A DNA stretch of 64,000 nucleotides, from assembly GCF_000621445.1 (NCBI RefSeq), contig NZ_JHYI01000010.1:268359-332358 (forward strand), read 5' to 3'. The stretch's first letter is position 1. Every line of letters starts with the position of its first letter. Source of the DNA: Alkalihalobacillus bogoriensis ATCC BAA-922 (lineage in GTDB: Bacteria; Bacillota; Bacilli; Bacillales; Bacillaceae_F). Positions 36,805-46,453 of this stretch are shown one piece after another. A program made the position numbers and the translations under genes. The notes beneath the pieces are model-generated. The model worked only from the letters and a program-made list of their open reading frames with translations. It made no database searches and was not told where the DNA came from.

Positions 36805-38589
36805 TTACAGTTTTGCAAAATCATCAACTAAGGAGTCAAAAAGTGAGAGGGCATGCTTAATGGTATCTGGTTTTGTTAAATCAACACCAGTTGCCTTTAA
36901 TAACTCTAATGGATAATCAGAGCTTCCAGCCTTTAAAAAAGCAAGATACTGCTCTCTCGTTTTTTCTTCCCCTTCTAACAATTTATCCGCAACGGAAACA
37001 GCTGAAGCAAAACCTGTCGCATATTTATATACGTAAAAAGGACGATAAAAGTGAGGAATTCTCGACCATCCATACTTTACTTCTTCATCTAATACAAGTG
37101 TATCTCCGTGGTATTTCTTAAATATCGCTTCATATGTTTCATTAAAAACATGAACGTTAAGCGGTTCACCATCTTCCACTTTTTCATGAGTTGTTTTTTC
37201 AAATTCTGAAAACATTACTTGAGTGAAAAATGTCCCTTTAAAGCTATCGATAAAATGATTAAGTAAATATTTTTTCATATTCTTGTCATTTGTTGTTTTC
37301 AGCATATGTCGAATCAGTAGTACCTCATTGACCGTTGAAGCAACTTCTGCTACAAAGATAGAATAACCAGCTGAAATCTGTGGTTGGTACGTAGAACTGT
37401 AATAAGAATGCATTCCATGCCCACATTCATGGGTTAACGTAAACAAGCTGTCAATGTCATTTCTATGATTGAGTAAAATAAACGGATGAACACCATACAC
37501 ACCGATATTGTACGCACCTGAACGCTTTCCTGGCGTCTCCCATACATCAAGGTAACGCTTTTCTTTAAACGACTTTAAAATGTTGACATACTCATCACCT
37601 AAAGGAGTTAAACTTTCTAACATTTTTTTATATGCTTCGTCATATGGGATTTCTAATTTAACCCCTTCAACAAGTGGTGCATTTAAATCATAGGCTCGTA
37701 ATTCATCCACTTCTAACCATTTTTTTCTTAAGTCCACATAACGATGAAGTGGCTCAAGGTGATCATTTGTCGTTTTAATTAACGTAGAGTAGACGTCTGT
37801 CGGAACATTATCACTGAAAAGGGCCTTGTGTAGGGCAGAAGGATAATGACGCATTTTAGACAATGTCACATTTGTCTTTATTGCCGAAGCTAGGGTCGAT
37901 GCGATCGTATTTTGCATTTGAATATAAGGCTTATAATAAGCTTTATAAGCTTCTTTCCGTTTCATCCGATTTTCATCTTCTATTAATTTCGCATACATTC
38001 CCCTCGTTAATTCAACTTCTTCTCCACGTTCATTTGTAACCATACCAAATTTAATATCCGCATTATTCATCATACTAAACGTATGACTAGGGGAAGAAAG
38101 AGTTTCTCCTAATTGAGATAATACTTCTTCTTGCTCTTTTGCTAATACGTTTTTTTTATAACGATAGGATTCAAATAAATCGTCTTCAAAATATTGTAAG
38201 CCGGCTACTTCTGCAATGTAGCCCTTTAATGTTTCTTCTTTTAAACTCAATAAAAATGGCATAAAAAAAGAAGTTGCGGAATTAATTTTCACACTAACTT
38301 GCTTTGCACGGTCTAACAAAGCTTGAGAACCTGTATCTCTTGTGTCTACATCTACATGTAACATGGCGTACACATAAACCTTCTTAAAAATAAACGAAAG
38401 CTCTTCTTGTGTTGTTAAAAATTCAAATAAAGTTTGTGCGTTTGAAATATTATTATCATACGATTTTAATGTTTCGGCTAACTTTAATGATTGTTGCAAA
38501 TCTTGTTCCCATTCTGTAGTCGATTCATAAAGATCGCTAAAATTCCACTTCTCTTGTTTTGGTATTTCTTCCCTGGATGAAAAAAACAA
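36805..38589 (-). CDS. pepF: Oligoendopeptidase F (M3 family)
   Basis: 594-residue zinc metallopeptidase that degrades short peptides in the cytoplasm. The active site LTHECGHGMHSYYS (HExxH) lies near residue 385, and the third ligand Glu is about 28 residues later in FVAEVASTVNEVLL. The N-terminal helical lid is complete (WNFSDLYESTTEWEQDL). The start is a TTG at 38589 with GAGGAG nine bases upstream. Monocistronic between two good terminators. Confidence 0.95.
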   Translation of the reverse strand: MFFSSREEIPKQEKWNFSDLYESTTEWEQDLQQSLKLAETLKSYDNNISNAQTLFEFLTTQEELSFIFKKVYVYAMLHVDVDTRDTGSQALLDRAKQVSVKINSATSFFMPFLLSLKEETLKGYIAEVAGLQYFEDDLFESYRYKKNVLAKEQEEVLSQLGETLSSPSHTFSMMNNADIKFGMVTNERGEEVELTRGMYAKLIEDENRMKRKEAYKAYYKPYIQMQNTIASTLASAIKTNVTLSKMRHYPSALHKALFSDNVPTDVYSTLIKTTNDHLEPLHRYVDLRKKWLEVDELRAYDLNAPLVEGVKLEIPYDEAYKKMLESLTPLGDEYVNILKSFKEKRYLDVWETPGKRSGAYNIGVYGVHPFILLNHRNDIDSLFTLTHECGHGMHSYYSSTYQPQISAGYSIFVAEVASTVNEVLLIRHMLKTTNDKNMKKYLLNHFIDSFKGTFFTQVMFSEFEKTTHEKVEDGEPLNVHVFNETYEAIFKKYHGDTLVLDEEVKYGWSRIPHFYRPFYVYKYATGFASAVSVADKLLEGEEKTREQYLAFLKAGSSDYPLELLKATGVDLTKPDTIKHALSLFDSLVDDFAKL

Positions 38590-38653
38590 TGTCCCACACT
38601 CCTCAAGTTCTTATTTTACTTATTAGTATTACCATATCAAACTTTCCATGAGC

Positions 38654-38689
38654 AAAAAAACCAAAAGGATGATCTCCTTTTGGTTTTTT
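38654..38689. terminator. Terminator after the GNAT gene
   Basis: AAAAACCAAAAGGA/TCCTTTTGGTTTTT long stem with five-base loop. Confidence 0.92.
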
Positions 38690-39357
38690 CATTTTATTTT
38701 AAATGGATTTTTCCATTCCATTAATAACCCATAATTCAAAGATTCTTCATCCTTTAAATAATTAGGAACGAGTGCAACAGGTGTTCGCCCACATCGAAGT
38801 AAAAATGAAAGGACAGGGTCTTTTCTGTTTCCTGATAAGACAGCTTGAACGTATTGGTCCGCTGACATTTCCGTTGCTACTTTTTCGAATCCAGGCATTC
38901 GTCCACCACCTAACAGCCGATCGAGCTTTTTATATATGACAAGGTCATACATCGATTGCATTAACAGTTTCCCAATTTGTAGACGACGATAACCAGGTCT
39001 AACTCCAATATCAACAACGTAAAGAGTATTTCCATTAGGATTATGATTTCGAATATACCCTTTGTCTGTTATTTCTTCCCAAGTATGAAGGGGGTGTATT
39101 GGATCAAATGATACAAGTAACGTTGTCATCGAACCAATAACTTGGTCATTTATTTCAACACATAATGCCCCTTCTTGAAAAAGGGACACATGGTTGTGAA
39201 TTTGTTGTTTATTCCATAGAAGTTCAGATGGAAAAGGAGGAGGAAAACTTTCTTGTTGTATCGTATATAAATCATCAAAATCATCAAGAGTATAATTCCG
39301 AACAATCGCTTTAACAGGAGTGTCATTTTCAAATACAAATACTTCTTTTCTATACAT
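38689..39357 (-). CDS. GNAT N-acetyltransferase, partner of a nitrilase
   Basis: 222-residue GNAT protein with NYTLDDFDDLYTIQQESFPP in the N-terminal half and the acetyl-CoA loop VVDIGVRPGYRRLQIGKLLM near residue 110-129. A long C-terminal part includes LLGGGRMPGFEKVATEMSAD. This long GNAT type is found fused to a carbon-nitrogen hydrolase in YhcX-like proteins. Here the hydrolase is the preceding gene, ending 21 bases before this ATG (GGAGGAG site). They likely act on the same metabolite. Confidence 0.82.
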   Translation of the reverse strand: MYRKEVFVFENDTPVKAIVRNYTLDDFDDLYTIQQESFPPPFPSELLWNKQQIHNHVSLFQEGALCVEINDQVIGSMTTLLVSFDPIHPLHTWEEITDKGYIRNHNPNGNTLYVVDIGVRPGYRRLQIGKLLMQSMYDLVIYKKLDRLLGGGRMPGFEKVATEMSADQYVQAVLSGNRKDPVLSFLLRCGRTPVALVPNYLKDEESLNYGLLMEWKNPFKIK

Positions 39358-39378
39358 TCGTTTTCTCCTCCAGTTCCG

Positions 39379-40269
39379 TTATAAACCAATTAGTTCATTT
39401 TTTTTCGTTAATCTTTCCCAATCAGGATATAAATCGACTCTACGGTCACGCCACGTTGTAACAGACCCTTTTTCCCTAACTTCATATAATAACTGTAAAT
39501 CCAAATCGGATGTAATAATCATATCATTATTAATATCGCCTTCCATCATAATTCCTTTTTGAGGGAAAGGGACATCATTAGGAGTTAAAATCGCAGCCTG
39601 ACCATAATTCGCTCGCATAAAGTCTACCGTTGGCAAGGCACCTACTGTTCCTGTTGTCACTACATAAACTTGGTTTTCAATCGTTCTAGCTTGGCAAGAA
39701 TAACGCACACGATAAAAGCCATGAGAATCATCAGTGCATGAAGGACAAAAAATAACATCTGCTCCCATCGCTTTCGCCATTCTCACAATTTCAGGAAATT
39801 CGATATCATAACATGTTAACACTGCAATTGTGCCTTTATCTGTTTGAAACACTTGTAATCCTTCACCAGGAGTAATATTCCATTCCTCTACTTCTGTTGG
39901 TGTAATATGCAACTTTGGTTGCTTTCCAATTCTACCATCAGGATAAAATAAATGAGCAACATTATATAAACGACCTTGTTCCTCAATGACATGAGTACCA
40001 CCGATAATATGCATGCCCGTTTCCATCGCTAACTTTGTAAACAGAGTATAATACCATTGAGTATATTGTGGTAATTGCGAAATCGAAGGCTCTACTTGGT
40101 TCGCCTGTGGGATGGACATAAGTTGGGTCGTAATAAATTCCGGGAAAAGGATAAAGTCTGAATTAAATTCAGCTGCCGTCTTAACATAGTGGGTTACTTG
40201 GTTTTCGAACTCTTCAAAAGTAGCAATTGAATGTAGGTGATATTGTACGGCTGACACACGTAATTTCAT
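39379..40269 (-). CDS. Carbon-nitrogen hydrolase (nitrilase superfamily)
   Basis: 296-residue cytoplasmic amidase-type enzyme. The catalytic triad is visible: Glu in FILFPEFIT (about residue 47), Lys in GKQPKLHITPTE, and Cys in IAVLTCYDIEFPEIVRMA. The later CQARTIENQVYVVTTGTVG is also conserved. The start at 40269 (MKLRVSAVQYH) follows GGAGGGGG; the longer open frame upstream has no such site. First gene of a two-gene unit with the GNAT. Substrate unknown. Confidence 0.9.
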   Translation of the reverse strand: MKLRVSAVQYHLHSIATFEEFENQVTHYVKTAAEFNSDFILFPEFITTQLMSIPQANQVEPSISQLPQYTQWYYTLFTKLAMETGMHIIGGTHVIEEQGRLYNVAHLFYPDGRIGKQPKLHITPTEVEEWNITPGEGLQVFQTDKGTIAVLTCYDIEFPEIVRMAKAMGADVIFCPSCTDDSHGFYRVRYSCQARTIENQVYVVTTGTVGALPTVDFMRANYGQAAILTPNDVPFPQKGIMMEGDINNDMIITSDLDLQLLYEVREKGSVTTWRDRRVDLYPDWERLTKKNELIGL

Positions 40270-40407
40270 TACGCCCCCTCCTTTATAGTAAAACAGTCTA
40301 AAAAGTATCGTACCATAAATTAAAGAAACGTCAATTGATATTAGCCTATTTTTCAATGTTTTTTTATCCCATTCATTTGCAGTTTCATCATGCTAGAAAA
40401 GAGGAAA

Positions 40408-40436
40408 AGGTTATCGCGGCATGCCATCGATAACCT
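40408..40436 (-). terminator. Terminator of the nitroreductase gene
   Basis: AGGTTATCG/CGATAACCT stem; minus-strand tail TTTTCCTCTTTT. Confidence 0.65.
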
Positions 40437-40443
40437 AATTTTT

Positions 40444-41067
40444 TTAGTGAAATACAGTTATTCTTTCTAATGTATGACGATGATGTGGATACCCTTCTTC
40501 GGCTTTATGACCAACTGGGACCATCGCACAAATTTTTTCATGTTCTTTTAGTTGCAGCAGGCTTTTTATTTTAATTTGGTCAAATCCTAACATTGGTACT
40601 GAGGAATAACCAAGACCTTCCGCTGCCAGTAATAAAAACCCAAGTGCAATGTTTGTTTGTGTTAAGCCCCACTGGCCTCTTTCTTCTATAGTCATGGAAC
40701 CAAAAAATGCCGATAAATTCGCTATTTCTTCTTTTTTCTTGTCTTCTGGTACTCCAGGATGAATCGTTTCTTCTATATGGGCAATTACATCTTCCATATC
40801 ACTAACAACTAATATGACACAAGGAGCAGATGTTACTTGAGTTTGACCATAAGCCGCTTCTTGTAATTCTTGTTTCATCTTTGTGTCCATCACGGCATGA
40901 AAACGCCATGGTTGAAGATTCCAAGCACTCGGGGCTAATTTGGTTAACTGTATAATTTCCTCGATATCTGCTTTCGTTAATGTTTCTTCTTTAAATTTTC
41001 TAACACTATGCCTTGATTCAATCGCTTCTTGAACAGATAAGTTTTTATGAGTTGTTTGTGTGCTCAT
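40444..41067 (-). CDS. Nitroreductase family protein
   Basis: 207-residue FMN-dependent NAD(P)H oxidoreductase. FMN-binding signatures: ESRHSVRKFKEETLTKADIE near residue 17-36, APSAWNLQPWRFHAV near 45-59, and LLLAAEGLGYSSVPMLGF near 146-163. It may reduce quinones or nitro compounds. The ATG at 41067 follows AAGGGGGAATG; the ATG at 41073 lies too close to that site. No MhqR-like palindrome was seen upstream. Confidence 0.9.
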   Translation of the reverse strand: MSTQTTHKNLSVQEAIESRHSVRKFKEETLTKADIEEIIQLTKLAPSAWNLQPWRFHAVMDTKMKQELQEAAYGQTQVTSAPCVILVVSDMEDVIAHIEETIHPGVPEDKKKEEIANLSAFFGSMTIEERGQWGLTQTNIALGFLLLAAEGLGYSSVPMLGFDQIKIKSLLQLKEHEKICAMVPVGHKAEEGYPHHRHTLERITVFH

Positions 41068-41135
41068 TTTCATTCCCCCTTTTCTTCTATAGTGTTTCCA
41101 GTCATTTTATAAAACTGTAAGGGAATTGTTTCGTT

Positions 41136-42332
41136 TTATTCCTCAATATCCTTCAAGAAATCTTTAGTTCTCATGCCAAATCTACGTAAATAAACAGTAG
41201 GTTCAACTTGTATATTGGCTTTCTTAAAAAACTCATCCCAATTGTCTTCCATTTCTTTAAAGGATTTCGGTTGTTGTCTGTACACATCTTCTCCAAAACC
41301 AAAAACATCAATTCCATATTGTTCCTGTACTTTTTGAACTGTTGCTTCAACTTTGTCTTTTATTTCTTGTCCAATTTGATTCTCATATGATTTGAATGTG
41401 TCTAAATCATCAACGATATCACTGCATTGGCTAGATTCTAATTCAGTTTCAACAATAAGGTCAATGATAATTTCTGGAGTTTCATTCTTCACATTAGCTT
41501 TTATGTTAGTCGTTGACTGACTCACTCGTACTCCTAAATAGCGTTCTTTGTCGTTTTCACATGGTACGCTTAATGTCGTATATGTTAAATCTTGTGTCCA
41601 TAAATAATTGCGGGTCTCCTCCACCGTAAGAAAACCACTTAATTTATCTTCCTCAAAAAGAGCCATCCCATTTAATACAACGATGGCATCTAAGTCAACT
41701 TTTTTATTATTTTCAACTGATTTTCCTTTTTCTTCATTACCTTCAATTGTAACTGTTGCCATTATCGGATGTCTTCCTGAGGAGCTTACTGCCGAAATAA
41801 AATCGGTTAATCGTACATTCGGGTCTCCCCCCCACTCTGTAATCATTGTTTCTACTTGAGTATTTATTTTAACTGACGGAACTTCTTGTATTGGATATGT
41901 CGTCCCGATAATGTCTTTAGCTTTGACCCCTTTGGCCACAAGCATATTAAAGTCGTTTCTGAACTCAATATTCCGTTCTAAAAATTGCAAAAAAGGAGCT
42001 ACCCCTTCTCTCGCCACTTCTTCACTCACAACTAATGTTTGCATATGCCCATAAATTGGTGTTCGTGTAATGCCAACATTCATTTTATGAGCTAATTCAG
42101 CTAATGTTTCTCCTTCAATTGAAAATAAGATTGCAGCTGTATCGCCTTGTGCTGTTTGCATCGATAATTCACTGGAATTAATCACTTCAATTGTAGCAAG
42201 ATAATGTCCGTTCTCTCCTTTATCAATCGCAATCCCCGCAACAATCGATACTTCATTTAATTCTTGGCGGTCCCAACATCCACATAAACAAAATAGAACC
42301 ATTAAAAAAATAAGGACATAGTTTGTTTTCAT
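41136..42332 (-). CDS. Germinant receptor lipoprotein, GerC subunit
   Basis: 398-residue Ger(x)C protein with a lipoprotein signal peptide; the lipobox LCGC places the modified Cys at residue 19. GerC-type domains follow: NEVSIVAGIAIDKGENGHYL, then TPIYGHMQTLVVSEEVAREG near 100. The C-terminal domain has ETEL...DIVDDLDTFKS and DVFGFGEDVYRQQPKSFKEM. It acts on the outer face of the spore inner membrane. It is the last gene of the operon, one base after the A subunit stop. Confidence 0.93.
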   Translation of the reverse strand: MKTNYVLIFLMVLFCLCGCWDRQELNEVSIVAGIAIDKGENGHYLATIEVINSSELSMQTAQGDTAAILFSIEGETLAELAHKMNVGITRTPIYGHMQTLVVSEEVAREGVAPFLQFLERNIEFRNDFNMLVAKGVKAKDIIGTTYPIQEVPSVKINTQVETMITEWGGDPNVRLTDFISAVSSSGRHPIMATVTIEGNEEKGKSVENNKKVDLDAIVVLNGMALFEEDKLSGFLTVEETRNYLWTQDLTYTTLSVPCENDKERYLGVRVSQSTTNIKANVKNETPEIIIDLIVETELESSQCSDIVDDLDTFKSYENQIGQEIKDKVEATVQKVQEQYGIDVFGFGEDVYRQQPKSFKEMEDNWDEFFKKANIQVEPTVYLRRFGMRTKDFLKDIEE

Positions 42333-42333
42333 T

Positions 42334-43923
42334 TTATTGTGATTTATCTCCTTTGTTTGATTGCATCATTGATGTTTTTGTATTTAAAAATTTCGGTCTT
42401 TCCTTTAACGTTTTTATCGGAAAGCGGACAAACACATCTTTATTATCTTCCACAATAAAAGGAGCGATTGCGGCTAAATAAGGAACACCAAATGAACGTA
42501 AGCTAACTAAATGAATAACGATGATTAATAAACAAAAAAGTGTTCCAAATATTCCAAACCCTGCCGAAACAAGAATTATAACAAACCGTAATAACCTCGC
42601 TGAATTAGCAAACGAATAAATCGGCGATACAAATGTCGCCATTGCCGTTAATGCTACTACAATGACGAGAACATTCGATACAATCCCCGCCTCTACTGCT
42701 GCTTGACCAATTACTAGCGCTCCAACAATCGATACCGTTTGTCCAACGACTCTAGGCATCCGCACCCCAGCTTCTCGTAAAATTTCAAACGTAAATTCCA
42801 TTAATAATAATTCAATAAATGCTGGAAATGGAACACCCTCACGTTGCGCTTGCATACTAATTAATAAATTTGTTGGAATTAATTCATGATGAAAAGACGT
42901 TAACCCAATATAAAGACCAGGAAGACCTATCGCAATACAAAAAGCAATATATCGCAAAATCCGAATAAATGAACTCATCATAAAATGTTGATAATAATCT
43001 TCACTCGCTTGAAAAAAGTCAGCAAACACGACAGGGACAGAAGTCACAAAAGGACTGCCATCAACAAATATGGCTATTTTTCCACCTATTAATTTTGACG
43101 CAATTGTATCCGGACGATCACTATGATATGTAAGCGGAAACGGCGTTAATGTCTTATCAGTAATCCATTCCTCTACTTGTCCTGAATCTAAAATTGCATT
43201 CATTTTAATAGAAGAAACCCTTCTTTTTACTTCATTCACAATCTCTTCATTAGCAATAGTTGAAATATAACAAACACAAATGTCTGTTCTCGTCTCATGC
43301 CCTACGATAAATTGTTCAAACACGAGATTTGGATTTTTTATTCTTTTCCGAACAAGTGACATATTCGTTAACAACGATTCCGTAAAGCTATCTTTCGGAC
43401 CGCGAATAATTGTTTGAATATCAGATGTTTCAATTGCTCTTTTTTCATCATTAGCTACATGAACGGCAATACAATAATTAACACCTTCCACCAACAATAC
43501 AATATACCCTGATAAAATATGCCATACTACTTCATGTTCATACTGAAGAATCGTTGAGAAATGACTTGAAAAATATTCTTGTTGAAACGCTGTAAGGTCT
43601 TCCTTCGATTGAATGGAATATTGGTTTAACGATGAAAGCGTTAGTGACTGTTTAACTTCTTGTGAAATTCGGCTTAAATCAACCATCGTCTTCATATAGA
43701 TAGCTAATCCGTTTTGTTTCCCGATTTGAATGGGCTCATGATAGAAATCATAACTTTGGTGAAATAGTGAAGTGAACCGGTCTTTATTTTCCTGTAAATT
43801 TGATTTAATTTCTGTTTGACTTCCCCCTTCAGGAATAAGTTCGTCAGGTGTGAACTTCGATTTAGTTTTATCTTTCTTTTTTTTTGCCATCATAGCAGAA
43901 AGCATTTTACGATAAATACTCAA
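42334..43923 (-). CDS. Germinant receptor A subunit (GerA/SpoVAF family)
   Basis: 529-residue spore inner-membrane protein. A large N-terminal cytoplasmic domain (to about residue 300, with VEGVNYCIAVHVANDEKRAI and IIRGPKDSFTESLLTNMSLV) is followed by about five membrane segments, including REGVPFPAFIELLLMEFTFE and ILREAGVRMPRVVGQTVSIV, the usual GerA signature. The start is a TTG at 43923 overlapping the B-subunit stop by four bases, with AAGGGG eight bases upstream. It probably forms the nutrient-gated ion channel together with B and C. Confidence 0.93.
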   Translation of the reverse strand: MSIYRKMLSAMMAKKKKDKTKSKFTPDELIPEGGSQTEIKSNLQENKDRFTSLFHQSYDFYHEPIQIGKQNGLAIYMKTMVDLSRISQEVKQSLTLSSLNQYSIQSKEDLTAFQQEYFSSHFSTILQYEHEVVWHILSGYIVLLVEGVNYCIAVHVANDEKRAIETSDIQTIIRGPKDSFTESLLTNMSLVRKRIKNPNLVFEQFIVGHETRTDICVCYISTIANEEIVNEVKRRVSSIKMNAILDSGQVEEWITDKTLTPFPLTYHSDRPDTIASKLIGGKIAIFVDGSPFVTSVPVVFADFFQASEDYYQHFMMSSFIRILRYIAFCIAIGLPGLYIGLTSFHHELIPTNLLISMQAQREGVPFPAFIELLLMEFTFEILREAGVRMPRVVGQTVSIVGALVIGQAAVEAGIVSNVLVIVVALTAMATFVSPIYSFANSARLLRFVIILVSAGFGIFGTLFCLLIIVIHLVSLRSFGVPYLAAIAPFIVEDNKDVFVRFPIKTLKERPKFLNTKTSMMQSNKGDKSQ

Positions 43924-45032
43924 GCGCTCAACCCCTTACCTTTTTGACTTTTCATCCTATTTTTAACGAACAGTACGAGAAAAAGGAAAAGAGGAATGCC
44001 AAATTGAAATGGAATATGGAAAAAATATGGAACGAGCTCAAGACCTTCTTCATAATGCTCTACGATGTTTTCTGCAATTAAAATAGAAAACAAAGGTAAT
44101 ACTAGCGAAAATGGAAGTAAAAAGGTCCGGTATGGTTTATTAAATACATATTCAGCTCCTTTTAATGCTCCATAAAAGAACACGCCAATTTTAACAAAAA
44201 TTCCAATTAATAAAATGAAAACAATGAAAATGTCGACACGCTCAATAAATTCTAGTAATTCAACTTCCCGTGCAGCAACAAGAAGAGGAAAATTCGCTCG
44301 ATTCCTTATATCAACTCCAAGAGCTAGAATTTGAAGCATTTCCGCATATGTAATAAGAAATCCACTTAATAAAATCGCACCCACACTTACCTTACTGACG
44401 TACTTAAAATTTGTAGTTGAACCTATAATAACTAAAAACGCCACTAGTTCTCCATAAGGAAACACAATCATCGTTGGATAAACCGCCTCAAGAATTGGTG
44501 CAAATCCTTCAGAAAAAATTGGAAGCATCTTCTTAAAATCAAGAACTCCAGTGAACAACAGTAAAACTCCCAAACCGATAATAAGTGCTAAAAAATACGG
44601 AATGAAAATTTCCGTCGTTCTTGCAAACACTTCAAGACCATGAAATAACACATATGCAATAATTATCGTCATAAAAATGGAAATGATTTCAATCGGAGTT
44701 TTTGGAAGTATTGTCGTTACAATAAGTTCACAAAAATCCCGTAGCACCCTCAATGCAAGATAAGAAAAGTATAAAAGATAACTATAGGCGATGAGCTTTC
44801 CAATATTTTTACCCAAAGCAAAATCAATAATGTCGTATAAGCCCCTACCGCCTGCCATTCGACTAATAAAATTGTAAAATAGGAAAAGAAGCACTCCAGT
44901 GGAAATTGCAAAAATTTCGGCAATCCACAGGTCCTGTTTTGCTTCTTGTCCAGCTCCAACGATTATCGTTGTCCCTATCGTAAAGGCCGTCATTAAAACA
45001 AAGTACTGCCACAACGAAATTTGTTCTCTCAT
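43920..45032 (-). CDS. Germinant receptor B subunit (GerB, endospore germination permease)
   Basis: 370-residue APC-superfamily-like protein with ten membrane segments, proposed to bind the nutrient germinant. Family features: WQYFVLMTAFTIGTTIIVG at the start, then MAGGRGLYDIIDFALGKNIG near 60-79, then FPYGELVAFLVIIG in the middle. It precedes the A subunit, the reverse of the common A-B-C order. AGAGGAATGG precedes the ATG. Germinant specificity cannot be read. Confidence 0.93.
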   Translation of the reverse strand: MREQISLWQYFVLMTAFTIGTTIIVGAGQEAKQDLWIAEIFAISTGVLLFLFYNFISRMAGGRGLYDIIDFALGKNIGKLIAYSYLLYFSYLALRVLRDFCELIVTTILPKTPIEIISIFMTIIIAYVLFHGLEVFARTTEIFIPYFLALIIGLGVLLLFTGVLDFKKMLPIFSEGFAPILEAVYPTMIVFPYGELVAFLVIIGSTTNFKYVSKVSVGAILLSGFLITYAEMLQILALGVDIRNRANFPLLVAAREVELLEFIERVDIFIVFILLIGIFVKIGVFFYGALKGAEYVFNKPYRTFLLPFSLVLPLFSILIAENIVEHYEEGLELVPYFFHIPFQFGIPLFLFLVLFVKNRMKSQKGKGLSA

Positions 45033-45047
45033 TATAATTCCATTCCT

Positions 45048-45266
45048 CTATTTCTTTTTTTTCTTCCTATGCTTTCGGTCTTCAAACACACAAATAAACA
45101 AAGCAACAAATGCAAATATATTAAGAACCGTCCGGTATGGACCCGTATCATACATTAATAAGTAATAAAAACTTCTCAACAATGTTGTCTCATATACAAG
45201 CATGTCAAATATGACGAATAGGGCAAATAAAGAAACTGTAAAGAGCAAAAAACCAAATGTGACCAC
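45048..45266 (-). CDS. Small two-helix protein of the germinant receptor operon (D-type subunit)
   Basis: 72 residues with two membrane helices (VTFGFLLFTVSLFALFVIFD and TVLNIFAFVALFICVFE) joined by a Tyr-rich loop and ending in a Lys/Arg tail. This size and layout match the small D subunits that accompany some receptors and tune their activity. I choose the GTG at 45266 because GGAGG lies 6 bases before it; a longer TTG start at 45317 has no ribosome site. It is the first gene of the D-B-A-C operon. No convincing sigma-G promoter could be fixed upstream. Confidence 0.72.
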   Translation of the reverse strand: MVTFGFLLFTVSLFALFVIFDMLVYETTLLRSFYYLLMYDTGPYRTVLNIFAFVALFICVFEDRKHRKKKKK

Positions 45267-45340
45267 AATTATCCTCCATAATTTGATTTCAAACTTAAGA
45301 TTTACTTTGTTAGTCAAAATTATGTAATGGTTGAAACATG

Positions 45341-45378
45341 AAAAAACCGTTTCAACGTCATTTCGACGTAAAACGGTT
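45341..45378 (-). terminator. Terminator between the YkqA-like gene and the ger operon
   Basis: AACCGTTT...ACGTC/GACGT...AAACGGTT stem with one bulge; minus-strand tail TTTTTTCATG. Confidence 0.8.
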
Positions 45379-45468
45379 CCATTCTTGTCTTTTGCCGTTG
45401 CTGAAATTAAAGCAAAACAAAACGTAAAATGTCAGATTCTGCGCTTACCCGGAAAATAAAAAACAATC

Positions 45469-46314
45469 TTATAATAAAATACGAATATGATTTTCTACAC
45501 CTTTCATATAAGAATCACTGAGAATATTTTTACCTCCTCGTAAAATTTCTGTTGTGTATAATGGAGAAGGTGCTGTCTCTTTTTTCTTATGAACGACGAT
45601 AAACGTTACTACATTTTCATAATGCTCGTTTTCAATTTCAACGGAAATAATTGCTGGTCGATATAATGAAATATTCACGCCTTCTCGTTCATATAAATAT
45701 TCAAGTCCTAGCCAAGGTACTTTATACACTTTCCCCTCGACAAAGCCTCCTTCTTCTACGATATCTGCTTTTCCACCATCAGTAGTAGGTAGACTAAACC
45801 TTAGTGTGTATCCTTTTAATTTACCAACACCAACGACATCCGTAAAATAATCATGAACCCCTGCTTTAATAAAACGTTCATTATCTAAGCAAGACCCATA
45901 TGCAAAATATAAAAAGTCATTCTGTTCCTTTTCAAATCGGTATACTTTCCAATCTCCCAATTTAATTTTTGTTTCACATTGAATAAGCGGATCCCCCGCT
46001 ATGTATAGTAATGCTTCCACTTCTCCCTTATCTGTATAAACGGTTTGACTTACGCGCTCATATAAATTTGTTTTTCCTTCCCCTTCATACCCTTCTAATT
46101 CATTGATCGCTTCTAATTGTTGCTCGTTTACCTCATACAATTCTCCATACACGTTTTCTATCCCCTTTTTCATAACCGGATAGCCAAATGTCGTATCGTA
46201 TAATTCCCCTTTAGTCCAACATTGTTCAGCTCGTATGATGGCATCTGTTACATAATGATGGTTCGACTCTCCTTTCCGTAATGTTCCATATACAAATAAT
46301 AAAGTTCTTTTCAT
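45469..46314 (-). CDS. Gamma-glutamylcyclotransferase-like double-domain protein (YkqA-like)
   Basis: 281 residues with two GGCT/AIG2 domains. The first opens LLFVYGTLRKGESNHHYV and the second DFLYFAYGSCLDNERF near residue 135-150. Each starts with the YGT/S nucleotide-like loop of the fold; the acidic catalytic Glu is plausible in YEVNEQQLEAINELEGYEG. Bacillus YkqA has this tandem layout. Substrate presumably gamma-glutamyl amines or peptides. The start at 46314 follows AAAGGAGAG; the upstream extension is leader. Confidence 0.85.
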   Translation of the reverse strand: MKRTLLFVYGTLRKGESNHHYVTDAIIRAEQCWTKGELYDTTFGYPVMKKGIENVYGELYEVNEQQLEAINELEGYEGEGKTNLYERVSQTVYTDKGEVEALLYIAGDPLIQCETKIKLGDWKVYRFEKEQNDFLYFAYGSCLDNERFIKAGVHDYFTDVVGVGKLKGYTLRFSLPTTDGGKADIVEEGGFVEGKVYKVPWLGLEYLYEREGVNISLYRPAIISVEIENEHYENVVTFIVVHKKKETAPSPLYTTEILRGGKNILSDSYMKGVENHIRILL

Positions 46315-46453
46315 ATAACTCTCTCCTTTGTATTCTAAATAACATTCAACACTCACAAACTTGGAAAAATAAAACATTTTTGATAGAATTATAATCACGG
46401 TTATAAATTAAGTTTACCGAAAGTGAGAGTGATTTCCTATCGAAATAGTAACA

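Noticed and set aside
45318..45340. Sigma-G promoter for the ger operon
   Set aside because: CATAATT resembles a -10, but no matching -35 exists at the right distance.
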